A DNA stretch of 34,227 bases from a virus. How positions within the stretch are numbered: position 1 is the first letter of the stretch; every line of letters starts with the position of its first letter. The DNA is taken from positions 1 through 34,227 of the IMG/VR virus record IMGVR_UViG_3300030380_005378, one strand, 5' to 3'. The translations under genes and the position numbers were made by a program. The notes beneath the pieces were generated by a model. It saw only the letters and a program-made list of their open reading frames with translations, was not told the origin of the DNA and searched no databases. Shown here piece after piece: positions 21,011 to 29,200 of this stretch.

Positions 21011-21421
21011 ATGAAGGTTGTATCAGACAAGGAATTGCGTGTAACGACGTTGTCGGGGACTGCAGTGTTGTTTATGCCAAATGAACCGCGAGAGGTTTCA
21101 GAGACGATTGGGCTTATAGCGTTGCAAATGGGCGCGAAAGAAGCCAATGACCCCCAGCCAGAGCCGGTAGAAGAACGGGCTAATTGGTTTGGTGAAGCAG
21201 AAGATACAAGTGAAGAGGAAGAGGTCCCTGCAGAGGACATTCCACCTGCAGAACCATCCGAAGAGCTAGTCGGGGTTATGGAGCAGATTATCAATGATGG
21301 TAATCCTGACGATTTTAAGTCTGACGGGAAGCCTAAAGCTTCCGTCGTAAACAAAGCCGCTGGTCGAACAGTAAGCACCACAGAGCGCGAAGCTGCTTGG
21401 CAAGAGGCATTAAACACCTAG
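21011..21421 (+). CDS. Small acidic head-associated protein
   Basis: A 136-residue protein. Residues 1-50 form a small beta domain (MKVVSDKELRVTTLSGTAVL), the middle is a Glu/Pro linker (residues 50-85), and the end is helical. Such proteins follow capsid genes in many podophages and may be decoration or completion proteins. GAGGAC precedes the ATG. Confidence 0.7.
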   Translation: MKVVSDKELRVTTLSGTAVLFMPNEPREVSETIGLIALQMGAKEANDPQPEPVEERANWFGEAEDTSEEEEVPAEDIPPAEPSEELVGVMEQIINDGNPDDFKSDGKPKASVVNKAAGRTVSTTEREAAWQEALNT

Positions 21422-21430
21422 AGGTAGGTT

Positions 21431-22138
21431 ATGACTGTTACAGTTCAAAGTGTTATTGATCGAGTGCAAGCCATCTTGCAAGACACTACCGGCATTCGCT
21501 GGCCTGTGACGAGTGAGCTTGTTCTGTTTGTAAATGATGCACAGCGCGAGATTGCATTACTGAAGCCTGATGCAAGTGCTTCTAACACCACCGTGACGCT
21601 TTCTACTGGCACCAAGCAGTCTATTCCTGCCGACGGCAATCGACTTCTACGCGTAGTGCGAAATATGTCTGCGTCATCCGGTGGCACTGGTAAGCGATCT
21701 ATTCGGTTGGTCTCGCGAGAGATACTAGATTCGCAGACACCTGATTGGCATGACCCCACGGTCACTGGTGATGCTGCTCATACGAACATCGTAAAACATT
21801 ACATATACGATGAGTCTAACCCTCGTAACTTCTACGTTTACCCCGGCGTGTCAGGTAGTGCTTACGCAGAGATTGTTTATTCAGCTAATCCTGCAACGGT
21901 TAATCAGAACGGTAACTTGTCGATACCAGACATTTTTGCGAACGCGGTTACTGACTATGTGTTGTTTAGGGCTTACACCAAAGACGCGGAATACGCGGGT
22001 AACACCCAAAGAGCCAGCACCCATTACAACCTGTTTATTAACTCGGTTACCGGCAAGGCCCAGATCGACGTGATTACTTCCCCTAATACTAATTTAGGCC
22101 AGCAGAACGTAACACTGCCGTCGCAGATGCAGGGGTAG
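21431..22138 (+). CDS. Head-tail adaptor-like protein (DUF6682-like)
   Basis: A 235-residue protein: a helical N-terminus (VIDRVQAILQDTTGIRWPVT), ELVLFVNDAQREIALLKPDA, beta strands with NFYVYPGVSGSAYAEIVYSA, and the helix AVTDYVLFRAYTKDAEYAGN. This alpha-beta-alpha layout is typical of adaptors that bind under the portal (P22 gp4 or T7 gp11-like role). TAGAGG precedes the ATG. Confidence 0.75.
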   Translation: MTVTVQSVIDRVQAILQDTTGIRWPVTSELVLFVNDAQREIALLKPDASASNTTVTLSTGTKQSIPADGNRLLRVVRNMSASSGGTGKRSIRLVSREILDSQTPDWHDPTVTGDAAHTNIVKHYIYDESNPRNFYVYPGVSGSAYAEIVYSANPATVNQNGNLSIPDIFANAVTDYVLFRAYTKDAEYAGNTQRASTHYNLFINSVTGKAQIDVITSPNTNLGQQNVTLPSQMQG

Positions 22139-22141
22139 TAA

Positions 22142-22822
22142 ATGGCCGCTTATGAGTCGCTGTTACCAGAGATAATACCTATGGCACCAAGCTGCCCGGA
22201 TACGCTGATAGAGCAGAGTATTCGTGCGGCTGTTATAGAGATGTGTGAGAAGGCAAAGGTCTATCAAGCTGAGTTAGACCCCATCACCACCGTAGCCAAT
22301 CTTTTTGAGTACGACCTTGAGCCACCCTCTGGCACGGTCGTTCACGAGATTCTGTGGGTTACTTTTGATGGCGAGGATCTAGAGCCAGCTACTACTGCTT
22401 TGATAGAGCAGCGTAAGCCAAAGTGGCGAGAGCCAAACAACGCGGGGACGCCAGAGTTCTTTGTGAAGCAGTCGCCATCTTTGTTTTATCTGGTACCAGT
22501 TCCAAATGAAACCAAAGCAGGCAGCGTCATTCTTAGGGCGATCCTGAAGCCTACTCATACGTCGAACTCATGTAATGACGACGTAATGAACGACTACCGC
22601 GACACCATCGTCAACGGCGCGTTGTATCGCCTTTTGCGAATACCAAATCGCGAGTGGACAGATTATCCCGGTGCTCAGGTTTATGGCTCCCTGTTTCTTG
22701 AGGGTTTAGCAGCAGCCGAGGCCAGGGCCTTACAGAAAGAAGCAAGAGTAGCTAGGAAGGTTAGATATGGCGGTGCAGGAGGCATCTATAGGCTCACACG
22801 AAATAAGTATTCAAGAGGATGA
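22142..22822 (+). CDS. Tail/adaptor protein
   Basis: A 226-residue protein (MAAYESLLPEIIPMAPSCPD start). Beta strands with SPSLFYLVPVPNE and KAGSVILRAILKP, then VNGALYRLLRIPNREWTDYP and an Ala-rich helix. Together with the previous gene it probably forms the connector-tail of the virion. Its last 56 bases overlap the next gene. Confidence 0.7.
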   Translation: MAAYESLLPEIIPMAPSCPDTLIEQSIRAAVIEMCEKAKVYQAELDPITTVANLFEYDLEPPSGTVVHEILWVTFDGEDLEPATTALIEQRKPKWREPNNAGTPEFFVKQSPSLFYLVPVPNETKAGSVILRAILKPTHTSNSCNDDVMNDYRDTIVNGALYRLLRIPNREWTDYPGAQVYGSLFLEGLAAAEARALQKEARVARKVRYGGAGGIYRLTRNKYSRG

Positions 22823-23219
22823 ACCAGTTGTTGGTGACATTCGTCAAGACTGGGATCGCGTGCGTCCTTGTATTGAGTGGATTTTACAGGATCAGCCGCA
22901 GCTATCTTTTAGAGCTGAAGACGTATACGCAGAAGTGGTTTCAGGAAACGCTGTTTATTGGACGGCGCCTGAAGGATTTGTTGTCACAACTATTGAAGTG
23001 GATGGATTCACATCCAAGAAGACCCTCCTTTGCTGGCTGGCTTGGTCGGAAGAGCGGGGTAAGAAAACAGTGTTAAAGCACTTTCCGTTTTTCAAGCGGG
23101 TTGCGGCTGAACACGGGATGGAGGCGTTAGAAGTTAGAACGCCCCATTCGGGTATGGAGCAGGTGTTACTAGACGCTGGGTGGCGGTTGGACACCGTTGT
23201 TTATCGACTTGAGGTGTAG
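22767..23219 (+). CDS. GNAT-like virion protein (T7 gp13-like role)
   Basis: A 150-residue protein with an alpha/beta pattern like a small acyltransferase: strands around GNAVYWTAPEGFVVTTIEVD and LLCWLAWSEERGKK, a helix FFKRVAAEHGMEALEVRTP and the ending AGWRLDTVVYRLEV. Small proteins of this type precede the ejection proteins in T7-like phages. No clear acetyl-CoA loop is seen, so it may be inactive. AGGAAGG precedes the ATG inside the previous gene. Confidence 0.6.
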   Translation: MAVQEASIGSHEISIQEDEPVVGDIRQDWDRVRPCIEWILQDQPQLSFRAEDVYAEVVSGNAVYWTAPEGFVVTTIEVDGFTSKKTLLCWLAWSEERGKKTVLKHFPFFKRVAAEHGMEALEVRTPHSGMEQVLLDAGWRLDTVVYRLEV

Positions 23220-23221
23220 CA

Positions 23222-23791
23222 ATGGGAAGTAAGCCCAAGAAACAAGACTTTAAGGCTTCAGATGCAGAGAAGGCATCAGCAAGTGTTGCTAAGGCTAATT
23301 ATGAGTTCTTTAAGAAAAACTATGACCCGTTGCTAAGGGACATGAGAGACCAGTCGCAGTCCGACGACAACCGCCGTGCGCTGCGTGGCCGTGCTAATGC
23401 GGACACCATGCAGGCGTTAACGGCGCAGCCATCTTTTGCCAGAACACAAAATGTTACGGGCGCTGGGGATCTATCACAGGCGCTTGGCGGTCAACTTGGT
23501 GTAGCGGACGCATCAGCCAAACAAATTCAAAATAAGGCCACCACCAATGTACTTGGTATCGCTCGTGGCCAAGCTGCTGATGCCCAGTCAGGTATGTCTC
23601 AAGCGTCTCGTTTAGCAACTAGCGAAGCTCTTAATCGAGCAAGAGCTAATCAGCAGGTGCGAGACGCACGTAACAACGCGATTGCGCAGACAGCTGGAGC
23701 GGCATTCGATGTTTATTCTCAAAAGAAAGATGGTGGGGATGGCTTTGGCGCTCGCTTCTTGGATGAGATCAAAATGCAGCGCGGGGGTTAA
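23222..23791 (+). CDS. Internal virion (ejection) protein 1
   Basis: A 189-residue helical, Ala/Gln/Asp-rich protein (ANYEFFKKNYDPLLRDMRDQ near residue 25). The composition and place match small ejection proteins such as T7 gp14 or P22 gp7, which leave the head first and enter the cell envelope. No enzyme motif. Confidence 0.75.
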   Translation: MGSKPKKQDFKASDAEKASASVAKANYEFFKKNYDPLLRDMRDQSQSDDNRRALRGRANADTMQALTAQPSFARTQNVTGAGDLSQALGGQLGVADASAKQIQNKATTNVLGIARGQAADAQSGMSQASRLATSEALNRARANQQVRDARNNAIAQTAGAAFDVYSQKKDGGDGFGARFLDEIKMQRGG

Positions 23792-23793
23792 AG

Positions 23794-24384
23794 ATGGAAA
23801 GCCAGTTAGGTTTCTATAGCCAACGAAACAACCCTTTCATGCAAGACGACGACGAGGTTTCTCGTCTGCCGGGAGTTTCTGACCCAGAGCAAACTTTTGC
23901 AGAGATCACTCGCGGTGAGTTTAACGACTATGTCCGCGACTTTGAGCAGTTTGAACTGGACGCTATTGAGCGAGCGCAGAATGACACCTCGTTGATTGAT
24001 GCAGCCAGAGAAGACTCTACGCAGGCCGGTCAGATTGCAGGTCAAGTAGCGCAACGAAATCTCAGTCGTTACGGTGGTCAACTTACGCCTGCTCAACAAC
24101 AGCAACAGAGCGCCAGTCTGCAACGCTCCACGGCTCTGGGATCAATTCAAGCGCTCTCTGATGCACGGATTGCGCAACGCGAAGCCAATCAAGCACTTTT
24201 GGCAGATTTAATTGACATAGGTCAGGGCGTGAATCGAGCCTCGCAGAGGCAACTAGGCAGCGCGGCTGCAGATGCTAACGCACGATCACAAGCCTACAGA
24301 AACGCAAAAGCGCAGTCCCAAGCACAGACGTATCAAACGGTTGGCTCGTTGGCCTCTGCGGCGATTCTTGCAGCATTCGTATAG
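23794..24384 (+). CDS. Internal virion (ejection) protein 2
   Basis: A 196-residue protein, mostly helices rich in Gln, Ala and Arg, with a polyglutamine patch (AQQQQQSASLQ) and a hydrophobic end TVGSLASAAILAAFV that may insert into membrane on ejection. It lies in the ejection cluster two bases after the previous gene. Confidence 0.72.
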   Translation: MESQLGFYSQRNNPFMQDDDEVSRLPGVSDPEQTFAEITRGEFNDYVRDFEQFELDAIERAQNDTSLIDAAREDSTQAGQIAGQVAQRNLSRYGGQLTPAQQQQQSASLQRSTALGSIQALSDARIAQREANQALLADLIDIGQGVNRASQRQLGSAAADANARSQAYRNAKAQSQAQTYQTVGSLASAAILAAFV

Positions 24385-24393
24385 GTAAATGAT

Positions 24394-26256
24394 ATGGCGA
24401 CAATTTTAGACAGCTTTCGTAGAGGGGCGCAGCAATCACAACGTTACTTCGATCAGCAGACAAATCGACGCATAGCGTCGGAACAAGCTGCACGCGAGCA
24501 ATCAAATTTTGAAACCGTAGAACGGGCACGCGATTACACCAATGTTTTTGTTCGCTTGCGCGATCAAGGCCTTTTAACAGTTGACACCGATTCCAATAAT
24601 CCAAGGCTACGGTTGTCCAGCGCTTTTAATAAGCGTTTGTCAGAGGGCGATCCAGTTGCCCAGCAGGCGGCGATAGATATCGCAAATCGCGGCAGTAAGG
24701 GCAAAGTACCGGATGGCTTTACGATTGATCGCATCGTGAGCGTCAAAGATGCAGAGGGCGGCACAAAATTTGTGGTGGGCGGTGTCAACGCGGACGGTAG
24801 CCGTGGCAGTTTGACAGAGGATGGCAGCTCAGAAGACTCGGCTTTGGCAAAACAATTTGACGGCGACGAGTTGTTTAAGTTCACGAAGTTTGCTTTTCAA
24901 GACAGAGACGGGGTTTTGTACGGCCAGCGCGCGGTCGACTTAAACTCGCTTGCTAATAGTTATGATTTGATTCTTGCGAACTCGCAACGTGAAGCTTTAG
25001 ACCGGCTAGATGGCAACCCTGCTATCCAGCGTCAAGCCGCCGCAACGATTGCGAGCACACAATCTCCCCAAGAGGAAGTGGAGTTAACGAATAGCATAAG
25101 GCAAGACGTGGGGCTTCCGCCTGTGGAGATTCCAGATGAACCTATCCCTGAACCTGAAGCTGACCCCGCACCCAAGGACAATTCGACAAGAATCGCCCAG
25201 TTAGAGGACGAACTGGCGACTATTGAAAATCGCAAAACTGGAAGCCGTCGGGCCAATGTTCGCGCTGCACAGAAGAAGCGTGCCGAGATAAATCGTTTGA
25301 AAGAGGAACAAGAGCCAGAGGAACAGGGTTTCTTATCGCGGATTTTAACTACTCCTGTACAAGAGCCAGGAGCAGCTGTGCTGCCGACAATTGTCGAAGA
25401 AAGAGTAGCGCCTGTTGTGGCGAACAAAACCGTGGCCGAAATAGATGAGGCCATAGAAAAAGGCGAAGTGCCTACTGATCCAGAGACGGTCGCCGCAGCA
25501 GCTCAAGATCTTCAGGAGCAGGGAGTAGAGACCGTACAGGATATTGCCAAGCTAGACCCACGGCGGCAGGCGTTTGCATACGCGATGATTGTTGCGTCTA
25601 CGCCGAATGACGGAAACCGCGTAGCTGTTCGTAATCAGCTGATAAATGTTTTAGAGACTGGAGCGGCAGACCGAGGGGCTTCATCTGTTGCACAGCAGAA
25701 AGCTGATACTGCTAGCGGAAGACTTTCTTTAGATATAGCTAATCGTGCTGACGCGCTTGCGAAAGAAGGCACGGAGGCTGCGGTACAAGCTAACAGAGAT
25801 CTTGTTGATGCCATCTTCAAAGACCCCGAGGGCAACGCAACTTTTGCTCAGCTTACGATGCAGAAGGCGAATGAAGTTGCGAACACTCTGTTTCCAACAG
25901 CCTTTACCCAATATGAAGGTTTCTTACGGCGAGGTAATACAAGGGCCGCAGATGCTTTAAGGCCGCAGTTGAATGCCGCAATCAGTTTTGTAGTTCAAAG
26001 CGTTGCTAATGACGGAGACAGAGGGGTGCTTGATTCTTTCTTAGAGTTCTTCAACCCAGACGTACAAGGCCAGTTTAATGGTGACCTCTCCAATATCTTT
26101 GTAGAAGGCGATGACCTCGTTTACACACAAGCAGGGCGCGAGGCGGGTAATCGCATCAGTATTGGTGCCTTACGGTCAATAAACGACAACCTTGCGGAGA
26201 TCGTGGTGAGGGCTGCAAGAGTCAACACGGCTAAAAGATCAAGCTCGGATGACTGA
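24394..26256 (+). CDS. Internal virion (ejection) protein 3
   Basis: A 620-residue helical protein. The N-terminus is amphipathic (ILDSFRRGAQQSQRYFDQQT), residues 250-330 form a charged Pro/Glu and coiled-coil region, and residues 340-600 are Ala/Asp-rich helices. It fills the T7 gp15-like position before the giant protein. Its stop overlaps the next start by one base. Confidence 0.75.
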   Translation: MATILDSFRRGAQQSQRYFDQQTNRRIASEQAAREQSNFETVERARDYTNVFVRLRDQGLLTVDTDSNNPRLRLSSAFNKRLSEGDPVAQQAAIDIANRGSKGKVPDGFTIDRIVSVKDAEGGTKFVVGGVNADGSRGSLTEDGSSEDSALAKQFDGDELFKFTKFAFQDRDGVLYGQRAVDLNSLANSYDLILANSQREALDRLDGNPAIQRQAAATIASTQSPQEEVELTNSIRQDVGLPPVEIPDEPIPEPEADPAPKDNSTRIAQLEDELATIENRKTGSRRANVRAAQKKRAEINRLKEEQEPEEQGFLSRILTTPVQEPGAAVLPTIVEERVAPVVANKTVAEIDEAIEKGEVPTDPETVAAAAQDLQEQGVETVQDIAKLDPRRQAFAYAMIVASTPNDGNRVAVRNQLINVLETGAADRGASSVAQQKADTASGRLSLDIANRADALAKEGTEAAVQANRDLVDAIFKDPEGNATFAQLTMQKANEVANTLFPTAFTQYEGFLRRGNTRAADALRPQLNAAISFVVQSVANDGDRGVLDSFLEFFNPDVQGQFNGDLSNIFVEGDDLVYTQAGREAGNRISIGALRSINDNLAEIVVRAARVNTAKRSSSDD

Positions 26257-29200
26257 TGGCCGGTTTTGAAGAAACTATATCCGGTCTTGCTTCGGCAAAT
26301 GAATCTGCGCCTGGGCCGTCCAAGTTTGAAAGACAGGTAGCGCTCGACAAAAGCCGCGATTACGGGCTGGGAGAGACCTTTGGAAGAGGCGCACAAGCTG
26401 GCGCTCAGGGCCTTCGGTCAGATTTAAATTACTTTGCTGCTCTCGGTAACAGTTTAATTGGCGACAAAAAAGGCGTCGTTGATCGAGTTCAACAGGCGCG
26501 AGTCAGCGAAAGCTTAGCGGGAGACACGCTTGGTAACTTGGAGTCTTTTTCTGAGTTCATAGACGAACCTACGTTTAGCGGTTTTATGTCTCAGGTTGCC
26601 AAAGGCACAGGTCAGCTGGCGCCTTTTGCGATTACTTCTGTGCTGAGTGCCGGTTTTGGTGCAGCAGCGGGGGTAGGTACAAAGTTAGCGGCAGAAGGCA
26701 CCAAGCTTGCTGCTAAGCGAATTGTCAAAGACTCATTGCAGAAAACTGCTAAGGGCATAGCGACCCCAGAAGAAAAAGACATTGCTGATGCAACTTGGAA
26801 CTTGGCGAAGCGAGCGCGTATCGGCGCGTACACTGGTGCAGGTGCCTCAGAGTTTGCTCCTTTGTCTGGGTCTAATCTTTCGGAAGCCATTGAAGCTGGC
26901 CGCGACCCCAACGATCCGCTAGTTGCATTTAGGGCTGCGGCATTAGGTGCACCGCAAGCGGCTATCGGCGTTGGTGGAGAGGTCGCGCTTCTTAAATTGA
27001 TTGGCAGCAGAGCGAATAAATTAGCTGCTGGCGATGCAAATTCTGTCATGGGGCGCTTGGCTAAAGATTTAGGCACTGGTTTTGTGCGCGGTGGTGCTAT
27101 TGAGGCGAGTACAGAAACTGTGCAGGAAGGGCTGGCGGTTCTTAATCGTGCGCAAATGGACGATACCTTTACTTCACAAGACGCCAAGTTGCGGCTGGGC
27201 GAAGCGGCTTTCGCGGCGTTCTTTGGGGGAGGCGCGTTTGGGTCTGCAGGTTCGGCGGCAGCTGGTGGCGTTCGTGAGATTACAAATGTACCAGAGGGCG
27301 TAAAAACTAAGACTCGCGAGCTTATGCAGACGGGTAAGCAAGCTATCGCTGACAACGTGATAAACAACGAGTTGTTTCGCGGCAAAAACTTTCAGTACAC
27401 CAGCCCCGAAGCAACCAGTGACATCAATGCGCAAATAGACGCGATGTTCGATGACGAGAACCAAAAACAGGTTGTGTGGGTAGAAGGCGAAAACCCTGCT
27501 TTCGGCGCTGCTACTGACGGTCGATTGGCCCGTAAACAGATAAATGGTAAGGACGCTTTCGTGGCTTTTGTGCCGGGGCGAGGCACTATCATTTCGCCCT
27601 TCGCCGACATCGCTCAAGAAGTGGTAGACGGTCAGGCGACGGACACGGTGCTCGCTGCGGCTTTGGGTTACAGCAGCCCCAAGCCGGTAGATTCAGATCG
27701 TGTAGTGCAAGTACTCGATGGCAGGGGTCGAGTAGTTTCGGAGGAAGTAACCAACGAAGCTGGCGAGGCTGCAGCAAAAGCAGCAGCTGGACCGCTCACT
27801 CCTAAAGGCGGCTCTGTAAGAACTGTAGCGGTTGACGACGCCGTCCGCGAACGCGACGAAAAAGTAGCAGCGGAAGCAGAACCTGTCGTGCGAAGCATGG
27901 AGGCTTCGTCGGCGATGGACATAGCTGAAGCCGTGCTGGCATCAGACTCTTATAAAAACGCTTCAGATGCACAAAAGCGGAGAATAGAAGCACAGCTAGA
28001 GCAATTGCGTCGGGAAGCGAGCACTCCTGAGCTAGAAGCGGAAATGGAAGGCGCCGTTGCAGATCCTGAATCTGGCGTTGGTGAACAGAGCTTACAGCTC
28101 ACTGGCGAAACGTCTTATAAACCAGCTCCGCTAAATGAAGATGGGGTTATACGGGAGTATGACGGCTTGCAAGAAGCTCGTCAGAACTTTACCGAAGCGT
28201 TTGACGGCGTGTATTCACCTGACTTCACAGACGGCAGTTACTGGAGCCGTATGACACCGTTTATGCTCAACGGTTTGGTTCGTCAGCGACGGGCAGGTAA
28301 AGAAGTAGAGATAGAGCCACCGGAGCGCCGTGCGAACGACAGTTACGGGGTGAAGATATTTTCATCTGAGGTAGATCTGTTTAGGCATCAGCCGCGCAAT
28401 AAGAGCGCCCCTGAACAGTTGCTTGAATTAGGCGAGTTCTTAGAGAAAGAAGTTGGGCTTGCCGCAGGTAGCCAATTTGCTAGAGGAAGCGGCGTTAGTA
28501 TCGTTACTCCTGATGGCTCACAGCGTGCCGTAAATCTTGTGGACCTCACGAATGCTGGTCGCCGCTTGCTTGCTACTAGGCTCAACCAAGATTTTACGGC
28601 TGCTTCGGATGCAGAAGCTTTGTTAGAAGCGCTCAATGAACTGATTACGAATGACTACCGGGTTTTAGTCAAAGCTACAGGACGCGACCGCCAACGCCGT
28701 AATGTAAGCAGAGATGTAGACATAACAGCAGCATCCTCAGCGGGGCAATCAATTCTTGGCGCCCTGGCTTCGTATCAGCAAAGAGTTACGCGGTGGTTCC
28801 TAGATAATTCAACCGTAGATGCTAATGATCCGACGCAGCGAGTGCTGAACGATAACGCACCTGATAGACCGGCAGCGCCTGCGTTTTTGCAAGCAATACT
28901 CAACACTCCGGTGCGAGTTGAGAAAGGTAACAAAACAACCTTGCGCCAAGTTTTGGGGCGCAACCTATCACGAACGCGGGGCGAGGAAGCGGCAAGTGCG
29001 GAACAAGCAAGATCAGAACAGCTAGAGGAAAGAGCGAGGCGTCAGCAAAACGTAGTAGTAGAAGAAGATGTTGCTGAAGCAGTCGAGCGTCAGGAAGCCG
29101 CCGAGGAAGGGTTAGTAGACCGCCCGGACTTTATCGGCGACGAAAGCGTTGACCGCCCCAATCAATTTACGTTGCCAGAAGATCCGCCCTACGCGTATTA

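Noticed and set aside
26612-27385. Minus-strand frame of 257 codons within the giant virion protein
   Set aside because: Ala/Ser/Pro-rich antisense shadow of a coding strand with a clear protein sequence; no ribosome site.
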